From: an uncultured Granulosicoccaceae bacterium
GTDB lineage: Bacteria; Pseudomonadota; Gammaproteobacteria; Granulosicoccales; Granulosicoccaceae
Length of the DNA stretch: 64,000 nucleotides
Reading direction: 5' to 3'
Assembly (NCBI GenBank): GCA_938006335.1
Contig: CALLMF010000002.1
Span: forward strand, 248,001 to 312,000
Part shown: piece by piece, positions 26,797 through 36,583 of the stretch
How positions within the stretch are numbered: position 1 is the first letter of the stretch
Layout: every line of letters starts with the position of its first letter
Translations under genes and position numbers: made by a program
Notes under the pieces: model-generated
Seen by the model: only the letters and a program-made list of their open reading frames with translations
The model's database searches: none
Told to the model about the DNA's origin: nothing

Positions 26797-28023
26797 ATGA
26801 ACAGCGAAGCAGGAATCCAGAAAGATCAGGCAATACCGCAACCGGATGGCAAGGGCCATTTCGGTGTCTATGGCGGCAGCTTCATTGCAGAGACCCTGAT
26901 GGATCCGGTGGCAGAGTTGCAGCAAGCCTACGAGCGCTACCGCCTCGACAATGAGTTCATCACCGAATTCGAGTGGGAGCTCAAGAACTTCGTGGGGCGT
27001 CCCAACCCGCTGTATCACGCCAGGCGCTGGTCCGATGAGTTGGGCGGCGCACAGATCTGGCTCAAGCGCGAGGACCTGAACCATACCGGCGCACACAAGA
27101 TCAACAACACGGTCGGACAGGCCTTGCTTGCTCGCCGCATGGGCAAGAAGCGCATCATTGCCGAGACCGGGGCAGGGCAGCACGGCGTGGCCACAGCCAC
27201 CGTGTGCGCGCGTTGGGGCATGGAGTGCATCGTGTACATGGGCGCCGAGGACATCGTGCGCCAGGCACCCAATGTATTCCGCATGAAACTGCTCGGCGCC
27301 AAGGTTGTGCCGGTCGAGTCAGGCTCACGCACCCTGAAGGACGCGCTCAACGAAGCGATGCGCGATTGGGTGGGTAACGTGGACGACACCTTCTACATCA
27401 TCGGCACCGCAGCTGGCCCGCACCCGTACCCGACGATGGTGCGCGACTTCAACAGCGTGATAGGACGCGAGATCAAGGAGCAGTCCATCGAGCATACCGG
27501 GCGTCTGCCCGATGCCGTGATTGCCTGTGTGGGTGGCGGCAGTAACGCGATTGGCGCTTTCCACCCCTTTCTGGAGGACAAGGAGGTTGCGCTGTACGGG
27601 ATCGAAGCGGGTGGCGATGGCGTCGAGACCGGGCGGCATGCGGCGCCACTCACCGCCGGGCGCCCGGGCGTACTGCACGGCAATCGCACCTACCTGATGG
27701 AAGACGATGCCGGGCAGATCATCGAGACGCACTCGGTGTCGGCAGGGCTGGACTACCCGGGTGTCGGTCCGGAACACGCCTGGCTCAAGGACATCGGGCG
27801 TGTGATCTACGACGCGGCAACCGACACCGAAGCACTCGAAGCCACTCACACCTTGTGCCGTCTGGAAGGCATCATTCCGGCACTCGAGTCCGCGCATGCA
27901 CTCGCGCATGCCGTGAAGCTTGCACCCACGCTCAGCAAGGAGCACAACCTCGTTGTGAACCTCTCGGGTCGCGGTGACAAGGACATCAACACGCTAGCAA
28001 CACTGGAAGGCATCACGCTGTAA
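26797..28023 (+). CDS. trpB: Tryptophan synthase beta subunit
   Basis: PLP enzyme joining indole and serine. The 408-residue product has the PLP lysine at residue 101 in HTGAHKINN, the catalytic Glu in ETGAGQHG, the PLP phosphate loop GGGSNA, and the conserved SGRGDKD at the C-terminus. The stop TAA shares its last A with the trpA ATG (TAATG at 28021), coupling the two subunits of the alpha2-beta2 complex. Confidence 0.97.
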   Translation: MNSEAGIQKDQAIPQPDGKGHFGVYGGSFIAETLMDPVAELQQAYERYRLDNEFITEFEWELKNFVGRPNPLYHARRWSDELGGAQIWLKREDLNHTGAHKINNTVGQALLARRMGKKRIIAETGAGQHGVATATVCARWGMECIVYMGAEDIVRQAPNVFRMKLLGAKVVPVESGSRTLKDALNEAMRDWVGNVDDTFYIIGTAAGPHPYPTMVRDFNSVIGREIKEQSIEHTGRLPDAVIACVGGGSNAIGAFHPFLEDKEVALYGIEAGGDGVETGRHAAPLTAGRPGVLHGNRTYLMEDDAGQIIETHSVSAGLDYPGVGPEHAWLKDIGRVIYDAATDTEALEATHTLCRLEGIIPALESAHALAHAVKLAPTLSKEHNLVVNLSGRGDKDINTLATLEGITL

Positions 28024-28838
28024 TGCACACTGCAGGTAATCGTCACCGGATCGCGGAGAGCTTCGCGAAAGACCCCGAGCGCACGTTGCTCGTGCCGTAC
28101 ATCACCGCCGGTGATCCGGACCTCGATACCTCGCTTGCCTTGATGCACACGATGGTCGAAGCGGGTGCCGACATCATCGAGCTCGGTGTTCCGTTTTCCG
28201 ATCCGATGGCGGACGGACCGGTGATCCAGTTGGCGTGTGAGCGCGCGCTTGCTGTCGGCACTCGGCTGGTCGACGTCATTGACCTGGTGGCTCGCTTTCG
28301 CGAAAGCAATCACGACACGCCGGTGGTGTTGATGGGCTACATGAATCCGTTGGAGCGCTTGGGCTACGCCGAGTTTGCTGACCGCGCGGCGCAGGCAGGA
28401 GTAGACGGCGTATTGACGGTGGATCTGCCGCCCGAAGAGGGCCGTGAGCTGGGCGCTGAACTCGAGCGTACCGGTCTCGATGCGATCTACCTGTTGTCCC
28501 CAACAACGCCGGATGCCCGGCTGCAAGCCGTGGCAGAGCGTGCCTCCGGCTATCTGTACTACGTGTCGCTCAAGGGCGTAACCGGGGCTGCCAAACTCGA
28601 TACCTGCGAGGTGGCAACGCGGGTCAAGCACATCAAGACGCTCGCCAAGCTGCCGGTCGCCGTCGGTTTCGGTATCCGTGACGCCGAGTCGGCCGCCACG
28701 GTATCCGCCACCGCAGACGCGGTGGTCGTGGGCAGCGTGCTGGTTTCGCTGGTCGGAGAACACGGCGCAGACCGCGAGGCGGCCAAGGCTGCCGTCGGCG
28801 AGGTGATTCGCAGCATGCGCGAGGCGATGGACGCCTGA
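28023..28838 (+). CDS. trpA: Tryptophan synthase alpha subunit
   Basis: Cleaves indole-3-glycerol phosphate to indole, channelled to TrpB. The 271-residue TIM barrel has the catalytic Glu in IIELGVPFSDPMADGPVIQ, the catalytic Asp in GVLTVDLPPEE, and the phosphate-binding GFGIRD and VVGSVLV. The stop codon is the first base triplet of a 13-bp tandem repeat (28836-28874). Confidence 0.97.
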   Translation: MHTAGNRHRIAESFAKDPERTLLVPYITAGDPDLDTSLALMHTMVEAGADIIELGVPFSDPMADGPVIQLACERALAVGTRLVDVIDLVARFRESNHDTPVVLMGYMNPLERLGYAEFADRAAQAGVDGVLTVDLPPEEGRELGAELERTGLDAIYLLSPTTPDARLQAVAERASGYLYYVSLKGVTGAAKLDTCEVATRVKHIKTLAKLPVAVGFGIRDAESAATVSATADAVVVGSVLVSLVGEHGADREAAKAAVGEVIRSMREAMDA

Positions 28839-28874
28839 CACCAGACCGTGACACCAGACCGTGACACCAGACCC
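28836..28874 (+). repeat. 13-bp tandem repeat, three copies
   Basis: Unit TGACACCAGACCG repeated at 28836, 28849 and 28862 (the third ends in C). It starts at the trpA stop codon and extends into the trpA-accD gap. Confidence 0.85.
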
Positions 28875-28924
28875 TGACGCCGGGCGCACGCCAGGGCATA
28901 CCGTCGCGCGATGACGTCGCGGGG

Positions 28925-28930
28925 TAGAAT
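28925..28930 (+). promoter_or_regulatory. Candidate -10 element for accD
   Basis: TAGAAT in the 135-base trpA-accD gap fits a sigma-70 -10 box and would allow accD to be transcribed independently of trp. No convincing -35 is seen. Confidence 0.3.
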
Positions 28931-29033
28931 GCGCGGATCGAACGAACTTTCGACCTCTGGTGACCGACGCCCTGTGAGCGACGACGACAAGAACAAGCCG
29001 ACCGAAAAACCCGCACCCGGCAGCGGACGTCGC

Positions 29034-29987
29034 ATGAGCTGGTTCGAACGGCTCATCCCGGCGCGTATTGGTGCCCGCAGCGAAGCGAAAGTCGCGGACA
29101 GGGGCACCTTCCCCGAAGGCCTGTGGGTCAAGTGCGAGAAATGCAGCGAGGTGCTGTACCACGCCGAGCTCGAGCGGTCGCAGGACGTCTGCGACAAGTG
29201 CAATCATCACATGAGGGTGCGCGCCCGCAAGCGTATCGAGCGTTTGCTGGATCCCGGCTCAGGTGTGGAAATCGGCGCTGGAATCAAGCCTGTGGACATG
29301 CTCAAGTTCAAGGACTCCAAGCGCTACAAGGACCGCCTCACGCAGGCGCAGCGCGACTCGGGCGAGTCGGATGCGCTGGTTGTCCAGCACGGCACCATCC
29401 ATGGATTGCCCGTGGTCGTTGCGGTGTTTGATTTCGAGTTCATGGCCGGGTCCATGGGCTCGGTCGTCGGCGAACGCTTCTGCCGTGCCTGTGACCATGC
29501 GCTCGAGGCGGGCGTGCCCTTTATCTGCTTCAGCGCCAGTGGCGGTGCAAGAATGCAGGAGGCGCTCTTCTCGCTGCTGCAGATGGGAAAGACCAGTTCG
29601 CTACTCACACGGCTGAGCGCGCGTCGCCTGCCATATATCTCCGTACTCACCGACCCGACGATGGGCGGTGTTTCTGCGAGCCTGGCGATGCTAGGTGACA
29701 TCAATATTGCCGAGCCGGGTGCGCGTATCGGCTTTGCCGGACCTCGCGTCATCGAACAAACCGTGCGCGAGAAACTGCCGGAAGGCTTTCAGTCTGCCGA
29801 GTTTCTGCTCGAACACGGCGCCATCGACATGATCTGCGATCGCCGCGAGATGCGCGACACGCTGGCGCGCCTGCTCGCCAAGCTGTGTGATCGCGCCGCT
29901 CCGGTCATGACGCCTTCAAACAGCGCGGTGCTGCCCCAGACCCAGAACCAAGCCGGCGACGCTGCGGTCGCCGACGGCACCGCCTGA
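29034..29987 (+). CDS. accD: Acetyl-CoA carboxylase carboxyltransferase beta subunit
   Basis: Transfers carboxyl from biotin to acetyl-CoA, the first committed step of fatty-acid synthesis, with AccA. ATG 29034 gives [13 protein letters not shown], the usual family start, and 317 residues. GTG 28974 would add a charged 20-residue leader ([14 protein letters not shown]); no strong ribosome site decides between them. A four-Cys zinc ribbon ([10 protein letters not shown]...CDKCNHHM) is followed by the crotonase-fold domain with [25 protein letters not shown] and [12 protein letters not shown]. folC follows seven bases after the stop. Confidence 0.94.
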   Translation: MSWFERLIPARIGARSEAKVADRGTFPEGLWVKCEKCSEVLYHAELERSQDVCDKCNHHMRVRARKRIERLLDPGSGVEIGAGIKPVDMLKFKDSKRYKDRLTQAQRDSGESDALVVQHGTIHGLPVVVAVFDFEFMAGSMGSVVGERFCRACDHALEAGVPFICFSASGGARMQEALFSLLQMGKTSSLLTRLSARRLPYISVLTDPTMGGVSASLAMLGDINIAEPGARIGFAGPRVIEQTVREKLPEGFQSAEFLLEHGAIDMICDRREMRDTLARLLAKLCDRAAPVMTPSNSAVLPQTQNQAGDAAVADGTA

Positions 29988-29994
29988 GTCCGGT

Positions 29995-31335
29995 TTGCAA
30001 CCTGTCAGCAGTACAGGGAGACCCACAGTAGAGGACGTGCTCGAGCGCATCGCCGCCGCGCACCCTCACGCGATGGACCCGGGCCTCGAACGCTTGCGCG
30101 CCGTTGCCCAGCGTCTCGGAATGCTCGACGTGGACGTGCCACTTGCCATCGTGGCGGGCACCAATGGCAAGGGCTCTACCGTCGCTTGCCTGGAGGCCAT
30201 CTGGCGCGCCGCCGGGCGTCGCACCGGCGCTTTCCTGTCGCCACACCTCATTCGTTTCAATGAGCGTATACGCATCAACGGAGAGGACGCGGACGATGCG
30301 ACGATCATCAACGCGCTCGAGCACATCGAGTTGCAGATCGCGCCCGACTCGCTGACCTATTTCGAGGCAGCAACGCTCGCCGCCATGGTGTGCTTCAGGC
30401 AGGCGGGTTGCGATGCCATCGTGCTGGAAGTCGGCCTCGGCGGTCGTCTTGACGCGAGCAATCTCTGGGATGCCGATGGCGCCATTCTCACCAGTGTGGC
30501 ACTCGATCACGCGGACTGGCTGGGTACCGACCTCGGTGTCATCGCGACCGAGAAGGCCGCGGTTGCACGCCGCGGCGGCGCGCTGGTGGTCGGCGAACGG
30601 CATCCACCCGACACCCTGGAACCCTGGGCGAGAGAGGCGGGGGTGCGTCTGCTTTCCATAGACCCGGTACTCGCTCGCCTCGACTCGCCCAGTCATCTCG
30701 CGGGCGAGCATCACCGCAGAAACGCCGCGTGTGCAGTGACGCTTGCGCATGAGCTTCATGACAAGGTTCCGGTCAGCGAGTCAGCGATAGCCGCTGGCCT
30801 TGCCACCGCACGCATTGCCGGGCGCATGCAATTGCTGCGTGTCGGTGCCATCGATGTCGTGGTGGACGTCGCCCACAATCCGGCGGCTGCCGAGGCCCTG
30901 GCGCTGGCTCTCGGTCAGTCTCAGGCTGAGGTCGGCCCTGAAGAAGGCTTCCATCTCGTGTTCGCGGCACTCGCCGACAAGGACATTGCAGGAATTGCCC
31001 GGGCCTTGCTGCCCATCGCGCGTTCCGTCGCCTGCGCGGACCTGGAAGGGGACCGCGCCTTGTCCTCCGATGCACTTCTGGCGCTCATCAAGGCCGAAGT
31101 CGATGCCGTTACCGACGGCCCCCCGGTCATCCTCGACGCGCACGCGTCGGTCGAGGCGGCCTGGCAGGTGGCTGCGGCACGAGCACAGCACGATCAGTGT
31201 CGAGTGCTGGTTATCGGGTCTCACGTCACGGTGGGTGCGTGGTTGGCCCAGCGTCAGGCCGAGCGTCAGGCCCAGCGTCAGGCCCAGCGTCAGGCCCAGC
31301 GTCAGGCCAAGTCCGCTTCGTCGAAGGCAGGATGA
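29995..31335 (+). CDS. folC: Bifunctional folylpolyglutamate/dihydrofolate synthase
   Basis: Adds glutamate to dihydropteroate and to folates. Mur-ligase fold: ATP loop VAGTNGKGSTVACLE near residue 53, FLSPHLIRFNERIRING, EVGLGGRLDASN and VVDVAHNPAAAEAL. The start is TTG 29995, seven bases after accD; a later GTG would cut conserved N-terminal helix residues. The protein (446 residues) ends in a low-complexity QRQA tail encoded by five 12-bp repeats (31249-31308), longer than usual for the family and probably not functional. Confidence 0.94.
   Translation: MQPVSSTGRPTVEDVLERIAAAHPHAMDPGLERLRAVAQRLGMLDVDVPLAIVAGTNGKGSTVACLEAIWRAAGRRTGAFLSPHLIRFNERIRINGEDADDATIINALEHIELQIAPDSLTYFEAATLAAMVCFRQAGCDAIVLEVGLGGRLDASNLWDADGAILTSVALDHADWLGTDLGVIATEKAAVARRGGALVVGERHPPDTLEPWAREAGVRLLSIDPVLARLDSPSHLAGEHHRRNAACAVTLAHELHDKVPVSESAIAAGLATARIAGRMQLLRVGAIDVVVDVAHNPAAAEALALALGQSQAEVGPEEGFHLVFAALADKDIAGIARALLPIARSVACADLEGDRALSSDALLALIKAEVDAVTDGPPVILDAHASVEAAWQVAAARAQHDQCRVLVIGSHVTVGAWLAQRQAERQAQRQAQRQAQRQAKSASSKAG
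31249..31308 (+). repeat. 12-bp tandem repeat in folC 3' end, five copies
   Basis: Unit CAGCGTCAGGCC repeated without gaps; the second copy begins with G instead of C. Encodes QRQA/ERQA units. Being a multiple of three, gain or loss of copies would keep the frame. Confidence 0.9.
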
Positions 31336-31336
31336 C

Positions 31337-31936
31337 ATGAGCGACGATCCACTCGATCAGGAGGAGAGGAGTGCGCGTTTGCGTCAACGCCTCTGGGGCG
31401 CTGCCGTCCTGGTTGCCCTGCTGGTCATCGTGTTGCCCCTGGTGCTCGATGGTTCGGGCAGTGAGAGTCAGTTTCGGCGCGTCGAGCGTCTGCGCGAAGA
31501 GCCACCACGCGTCATCGATGCCAATGGCCAGCTTGAAACGCCGGTTGCCAGATCGGCTCAAGGACCTGCTGATGCGCCCGAGGCAACGGTCACCGAGACG
31601 CCCAGCGCGCCACCTGCGATCCACGTCGGGGAGGAGGCGCCACCCAACTACTATGGGTCTGCCTCGGACACTGACGTCAGCGCAGCACGCTCATCGGAGC
31701 CTCTGACCGCCTGGGTTGTTCAGGCCGGTAGCTTTGGAGATCAAGGTAACGCCATGGCCGTGCGTGACCAGCTGCGTCGCGCGGGTTTTCCGAGTTTTGT
31801 CAGCGCCGCCGAAGACGGCCGGTCGCTATACCGGGTGCGAGTAGGCCCGATGATCGATGCCTATCGCGCCGAAGCCACGCGCGATGCGGTCGTTGCCTTA
31901 CTGGGGCGCGACGCCATCGTGGTGAAATATCCGTGA
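31337..31936 (+). CDS. dedD: SPOR-domain cell-division protein (DedD-like)
   Basis: A 199-residue bitopic membrane protein: short charged N-terminus, one helix at about residues 20-40 (LWGAAVLVALLVIVLPLVL), a Pro/Glu-rich periplasmic linker, and a C-terminal SPOR domain (about 125-199) beginning WVVQAGSFGDQGNA and containing YRVRVGPM. SPOR domains bind denuded glycan strands at the septum. ATG 31337 lies one base after the folC stop. The order folC-SPOR-cvpA-purF is conserved in gammaproteobacteria, which supports the DedD identity. Confidence 0.88.
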   Translation: MSDDPLDQEERSARLRQRLWGAAVLVALLVIVLPLVLDGSGSESQFRRVERLREEPPRVIDANGQLETPVARSAQGPADAPEATVTETPSAPPAIHVGEEAPPNYYGSASDTDVSAARSSEPLTAWVVQAGSFGDQGNAMAVRDQLRRAGFPSFVSAAEDGRSLYRVRVGPMIDAYRAEATRDAVVALLGRDAIVVKYP

Positions 31937-32000
31937 TCGTCCTCGGCTACACTCGCGCTCTACCCGGCCACGGCGCCGCGTGCAAAAAGGTGATTTCCTC

Positions 32001-32510
32001 GTGATCGGGATCGATATCGCTATTGTCATCGTGTTACTGATCTCGGGCGCGATCAGCTTCTGGCGCGGCTTCTTTCGCGAAGCGCTCAGCCTGATCACCT
32101 GGGTCGGCGCGATCCTGATCACGCTGGCCTATACCTCACGTTTCGCGACTCTGCTGCCGCGCGACTCCATCCAGAGCCCGGAAGCCCGTGCAACGATCAG
32201 CGCCATTGCGCTGTTCTTGATCTGCATGGCTATCGGAATGATCGCGCGCTGGTTGTTCGGCCGTATCATGGCGGGCCGCAAACGCGGCATCACGGACCGC
32301 TTGATCGGGGTGGTCTTCGGCTTGGCTCGAGGGGTGGTGATCGTGGCTTTGCTCGTGTTGGTGGCACATCTGGCACCATCGCTCCAACAGGAACCCTGGT
32401 GGCTTGAATCGGAGCTCTTGCCCGAGTTCGACAAGGTCGCCCGATCGATACATGAGCAGTTGCCCGAGGACGTGGCGCAGCATTTCCAATTTTCACCGGC
32501 ATCGTCCTGA
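32001..32510 (+). CDS. cvpA: CvpA family inner-membrane protein
   Basis: A 169-residue protein with four hydrophobic helices (about residues 2-22, 28-48, 60-85, 105-130). The N-terminus [20 protein letters not shown] and [13 protein letters not shown] match CvpA. GTG 32001 is chosen because it aligns with the E. coli start and has AAAAAGG ten bases upstream; GTG 31980 is possible. CvpA is linked to colicin V production and envelope homeostasis; its molecular role is not settled. Always found next to purF. Confidence 0.87.
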   Translation: MIGIDIAIVIVLLISGAISFWRGFFREALSLITWVGAILITLAYTSRFATLLPRDSIQSPEARATISAIALFLICMAIGMIARWLFGRIMAGRKRGITDRLIGVVFGLARGVVIVALLVLVAHLAPSLQQEPWWLESELLPEFDKVARSIHEQLPEDVAQHFQFSPASS

Positions 32511-32571
32511 GCGTCGACGCCATCATCGCGACGAAACCCCCGGTGTCGTCGTTTGGAGTTTCCCGGAACAC

Positions 32572-34068
32572 ATGTGCGGCATTCTCGGCATTGTTGGTCA
32601 TGAAGCGGTCGGCGCGCGGCTCTACGATGGACTCACCCTGTTGCAACATCGTGGGCAGGACGCAGCAGGTATCGCCACCTGCGACGACGGTCGGCTGATA
32701 CTGCGCAAGGGCGCTGGCCTTGTTCGCGATGTATTCAGGCCTTCAGACATGCAGCGCCTGTCGGGGTCGCTGGGTATCGCTCATGTGCGTTACCCCACGG
32801 CCGGCAGTTCAGGTGACGCCGAGGCGCAGCCCTTCTATGTGAATTCCCCCTACGGCATCGTGATGGGGCACAACGGCAACCTGACCAACAGCGATGCGCT
32901 GCAGCAGGAGCTGTTTGAATCCGACTTCAGACATATCAACACGCGCTCGGACAGTGAAGTGCTGTTGAACGTCTTTGCGCACGAGCTGCAGGCGCTTCAG
33001 CCATCCAGTGCATTGAGTGCAGCGGACCTGTTCGATACGGTGCGTGCTGTGCACCGGCGTTGCAAGGGCGCTTATGCCGTCATCGGGATGGTGGTCGGAC
33101 GGGGTGTGTTTGCCTTTCGCGACCCGCTGGGTATCAGGCCGGCGGTCATTGGTGTGCGGCAAACAGATTCCGGTACCGAATATGCGGTGGCCTCGGAGAG
33201 TGTGGCCCTGCGTGGACTTGGTTTTTCCTTGCTGCGCGATATCGCACCGGGAGAAGCGGTCTGGATCGATTGCAATGGAGAGATCGTGTCCGAACAGTGC
33301 ACTGAAACGTCAAGCCTGGCACCGTGCATTTTCGAGTACGTCTACCTGGCGCGGCCAGACAGCATCATTGATGGAGTATCGGTCTACAAGGCGCGACTGC
33401 GCATGGGAGAAGCGCTGGCGCAAAAGATTCTGCGCGAGCGACCCGATCACGACATCGACGTCGTGATCCCGATTCCTGATACCAGCCGTACCTCAGCGCT
33501 GGAAGTTGCCCTGGGCCTGGGGGTCAAGTACCGCGAAGGCTTTATCAAGAATCGCTATATCGGTCGTACCTTCATCATGCCGGGACAGGCCATGCGCAAG
33601 AAAAGCGTGCGGCAGAAGCTCAGTGCGGTGGACCTCGAGTTCAAGGGCAAGAACGTACTGCTGGTAGACGACTCCATCGTTCGCGGTACCACCTCGGGCC
33701 AGATCGTGGAGATGGCCCGTGAAGCCGGCGCCAGGAATGTCTACATGGCATCCGCTGCACCACCGGTGCGCTTTCCGAATGTATATGGCATTGACATGCC
33801 TGCCCCCAACGAGTTGATTGCACACGGGCGTGACGTCGGTGAGATCGAATCGATGATCGGCGCAGACTGGCTCGTGTACCAGGACCTCAAGGACCTGGAG
33901 TCTGCCGTGCGTTTCAGCAAGCGCCCCATCGAGCACTTCGAAAGCGGCTGCTTCACCGGTGAGTACATCACGGGGGATGTTGATGCGGACTACCTTGCCA
34001 AGCTCGAGGTCCAGCGCGCGGACTCCAAGCGTCGGGAAATCAGCGAGGATGGATTACTCGTGCTCTAA
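32572..34068 (+). CDS. purF: Amidophosphoribosyltransferase
   Basis: First committed step of purine synthesis: PRPP plus glutamine to phosphoribosylamine. ATG 32572 places the glutamine-amidotransferase nucleophile at Cys2 ([11 protein letters not shown]), as required after Met removal. The 498-residue protein has the Ntn domain (1-230) with [10 protein letters not shown] and GHNGNLTN, and the PRTase domain with PRPP loop [15 protein letters not shown] near residue 361. Length is near E. coli PurF (505). It converges on the HD-GYP gene with a six-base gap. Confidence 0.97.
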   Translation: MCGILGIVGHEAVGARLYDGLTLLQHRGQDAAGIATCDDGRLILRKGAGLVRDVFRPSDMQRLSGSLGIAHVRYPTAGSSGDAEAQPFYVNSPYGIVMGHNGNLTNSDALQQELFESDFRHINTRSDSEVLLNVFAHELQALQPSSALSAADLFDTVRAVHRRCKGAYAVIGMVVGRGVFAFRDPLGIRPAVIGVRQTDSGTEYAVASESVALRGLGFSLLRDIAPGEAVWIDCNGEIVSEQCTETSSLAPCIFEYVYLARPDSIIDGVSVYKARLRMGEALAQKILRERPDHDIDVVIPIPDTSRTSALEVALGLGVKYREGFIKNRYIGRTFIMPGQAMRKKSVRQKLSAVDLEFKGKNVLLVDDSIVRGTTSGQIVEMAREAGARNVYMASAAPPVRFPNVYGIDMPAPNELIAHGRDVGEIESMIGADWLVYQDLKDLESAVRFSKRPIEHFESGCFTGEYITGDVDADYLAKLEVQRADSKRREISEDGLLVL

Positions 34069-34074
34069 AGAGCA

Positions 34075-35421
34075 CTACATCATGCGCAGACCGGCGCGTT
34101 GGAAATCACCAACGTCGATGCCGAAGCTGCCGTCGCTATGGGTTGTCTTGACCTGGTACACAACACCTTCGCTATCGGTGTCCATCTTGAACAGGTCTAT
34201 CACGCGCTGCTGACACGGCTCATGTGCCGCGTCCAGAATCATGATGATGCGCGGACGCAGTTTGTCATTGGTGTTGGACAGCACGATGCCGATTTCGCCG
34301 TTGAGCATCTCCACGATGCTGCCGGGTGGGAAGATGCCCACCGCGTCGATGAATCGAATGACCAGATCATCGTCGTACTGCTTGCTACGCAAGGCGTACA
34401 GCTCCTGCAGTGCATCCGACGGAGACATCGCCGTGCGATACGGTTGTGTGGTGGTCATCGTGTCGTAACTCTCGGCAATGGACACGATCTGTGCAAATAT
34501 TGGAATGCTGTCGGACGTCAGATTGCGCGGATAGCCTGTGCCGTCCGGGCGCTCATGATGAGAGTGAGCAACGTCAGCCGCGCCCGACATGACCGATTTG
34601 GTGGATACCAGGATGTCACGACCGTAGCGTGCATGCTTTTGCATCTCCTCCATTTCCGCCTCATCCAGAGGACCGGCCTTGTCGAGGACTTCCGTGGAGA
34701 CGCTGGTCTTGCCCACGTCGTGCAGCATGCCGCACACACCAATGTCCTCGAGCTCGCGGGTGGTCATGCCCATGGACTTGGCCATGACAATCGACAGGGC
34801 AGAGACGTTCATCGAATGCTGTGCGGTACCCTGATGTTTCGCTTGTATGCGTGTCATCCACACACTGGCGTCGGGGTTGCGCAAGATACTATCGACGCAT
34901 CCGTTGACCACTTGCTTGACCTTGCCGCCGTCAATCTGGGCGCCGAGGCGAATCTCTTCGAACAAGGTGCCGATGGCCTGCGTGGCCAGCGAGTGGACTT
35001 CCTGAGCTGCTTCAAACTCATCCTCGACCGCCACGCCCGAGTCGCGTGTTGAACCCACCCCCGCGGCTGTGGGGCCCTTGGCGGACACGCCCTTGCCAAG
35101 GCTGAATTCGTCGTAGTCGACGAATACGTACTTGCACTCTTTCTGCACGGCGATGACGTCCGACGGGGACTTCAGCTCAAGCCCCTGAAACATGAAGCTC
35201 GACTCTTCCCACGGTTTATCCAGCTCGACCACGAACATGCCGACACGCAGGTCCTTGACGTCCATGCGCTGGTGCAACTTGCGATTCTTCCGGGTGTGAC
35301 CGGTCTTGACCTGCGACGCGCGTTTGCGCGGGCGCTTGTCATCCTCGTCATCACCGGATTTGAAAAGCTTGCCGAACACTTTTCTGGTAGTTTCGCCAAT
35401 GGGTGGTGTGCACCACGTCAC
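34075..35421 (-). CDS. HD-GYP phosphodiesterase with DUF3391 N-terminal domain
   Basis: Predicted cyclic-di-GMP phosphodiesterase of 448 residues. Residues 50-150 (MDVKDLRVGMFVVELDKPW onward) match the DUF3391 domain often fused to HD-GYP. The catalytic part has HDVGK (HD pair), HSHHERPDGTGYP (the HHERxDGxGYP signature complete) and DALQELYAL with the later QYDDDLVIRFI segment, so it looks active. The start is GTG 35421, which gives a basic N-terminal stretch; ATG 35265 would begin exactly at the DUF3391 domain. Last gene of a reverse-strand trio with the YkuD and TPR genes. Confidence 0.9.
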   Translation of the reverse strand: MTWCTPPIGETTRKVFGKLFKSGDDEDDKRPRKRASQVKTGHTRKNRKLHQRMDVKDLRVGMFVVELDKPWEESSFMFQGLELKSPSDVIAVQKECKYVFVDYDEFSLGKGVSAKGPTAAGVGSTRDSGVAVEDEFEAAQEVHSLATQAIGTLFEEIRLGAQIDGGKVKQVVNGCVDSILRNPDASVWMTRIQAKHQGTAQHSMNVSALSIVMAKSMGMTTRELEDIGVCGMLHDVGKTSVSTEVLDKAGPLDEAEMEEMQKHARYGRDILVSTKSVMSGAADVAHSHHERPDGTGYPRNLTSDSIPIFAQIVSIAESYDTMTTTQPYRTAMSPSDALQELYALRSKQYDDDLVIRFIDAVGIFPPGSIVEMLNGEIGIVLSNTNDKLRPRIIMILDAAHEPCQQRVIDLFKMDTDSEGVVYQVKTTHSDGSFGIDVGDFQRAGLRMM

Positions 35422-35449
35422 CCATTAATCGACTGTTACCGTGGAATCT

Positions 35450-36583
35450 TTAGGGGGCCTGCGCTATGGCTGAGCGGGGTTCGGCGGGCTGCTGTCGTGT
35501 GGGCAGGGGCACATAACGCCACGAGGACACGGCATCCGATGTGCCAGCGGGCAACCACCCGAGCCAGCGGCGGCCGGCGATGTCCGGTATTTCCAGCAGG
35601 GTGGCCGTCTCCAGGGGCGCGCTGTCGGGCTGAGCGGCGTCTCGCGCGCCGATGATCCTTGCGCGCAGCTGAGGATGGCCCGCATGCCGGATCGCGGCCT
35701 GCCAGCGTTGCTGCAGCTCGGCGCGGGTGGCGCTGTCTATCCACTCGATGTGGTCTGTCAGCACCACGAGGGCCGTGGACTGCTCTATTCCTCTGGCGAG
35801 GTGCAGAAGATGGTCATTTGACATCGTGACGCAGCCCTCACTCGACCACGGTGAGCGACTGAGCGTATCGGTCGGTATGCCGTGTAGCCAGATCCCGGAG
35901 CCGGTACGGCCGAGAGCGGTATCCAGTGCGTTCGGATAGTCGAGCATCAATGCGCCATCACCATAGAGCGCCGGAAGGGTCTTGCCGTCCCGGTAGCCGT
36001 CAATTCGGTAGACACCGAGTGGTGTGCGCAGATCTCCTTCGCGCTGCTTGCCAAAGCCTGCGCTGCCGCTGGATACATAATGTCGGTACTCGAGCTGCGG
36101 CTGCCCGTCGCGCACCGAGAAGTAGAGCAGCTCGGAGCGGCCGAGATCGACCAGCACGACATCGGAAATGTCGTCACCCAGGTGGGCAAGAGATCGCGGA
36201 ATTGCTCCCGTGTGTGTGTCGAGTTGCTGGCGCTGAAGGTAGGTCTCCAGTCGGGTCCGGGCTTCGAGCATCAGGCTGATCTGAGCATCGGACCAGGCCG
36301 AGGCGTCAGCCATGCGCGGTGTGTCCATCGCAGCGACGCTTGCCAACTCGGCGTACAGCCATTGCGCCAGCCGCAGTCGAGGGTAGGCGCGTGCAATCTC
36401 TCGTGAATGTTCAGCGGCCTCGATGATCTCGCCGCGCGCGAGCAGCTCCAGCAGCTGCTCTACGGCGACGTCCATGTGGCTCGCGGTACTGGTGTTGTCG
36501 GGCGGCGAGCTCGCCGGCTCGCTTGCCGCGCCGGCCACAGCGCAAGCCAACCCGAATACGCACAGCAAGACGCAGAGTTTCAT
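35450..36583 (-). CDS. L,D-transpeptidase (YkuD domain), exported
   Basis: A 377-residue protein with a signal peptide (about 1-19), a helical region (about 38-130), and a YkuD catalytic domain (about 140-280). The motif HGIPTDTLSR...SEGCVTMSN holds the catalytic Cys; the usual SHGCIRM is SEGCVTM here, a variant seen in the Cds6-like subgroup. YkuD enzymes form 3-3 peptidoglycan crosslinks or attach proteins to the wall. The C-terminal 95 residues are of unknown role. Its ATG overlaps the stop of the TPR gene (36580), so the two are coupled and may act together. Confidence 0.85.
   Translation of the reverse strand: MKLCVLLCVFGLACAVAGAASEPASSPPDNTSTASHMDVAVEQLLELLARGEIIEAAEHSREIARAYPRLRLAQWLYAELASVAAMDTPRMADASAWSDAQISLMLEARTRLETYLQRQQLDTHTGAIPRSLAHLGDDISDVVLVDLGRSELLYFSVRDGQPQLEYRHYVSSGSAGFGKQREGDLRTPLGVYRIDGYRDGKTLPALYGDGALMLDYPNALDTALGRTGSGIWLHGIPTDTLSRSPWSSEGCVTMSNDHLLHLARGIEQSTALVVLTDHIEWIDSATRAELQQRWQAAIRHAGHPQLRARIIGARDAAQPDSAPLETATLLEIPDIAGRRWLGWLPAGTSDAVSSWRYVPLPTRQQPAEPRSAIAQAP

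Noticed and set aside
27846-29210. Reverse-strand open frame of about 450 codons opposite trpA and the accD start
   Set aside because: Shadow of trpA/accD with low-complexity His/Arg-rich translation and no family match.
30800-31336. Long N-terminal extension of the SPOR protein inside folC
   Set aside because: It is out-of-frame folC sequence, Ser/Arg/Pro-rich; ATG 31337 directly precedes the charged tail and helix typical of DedD.
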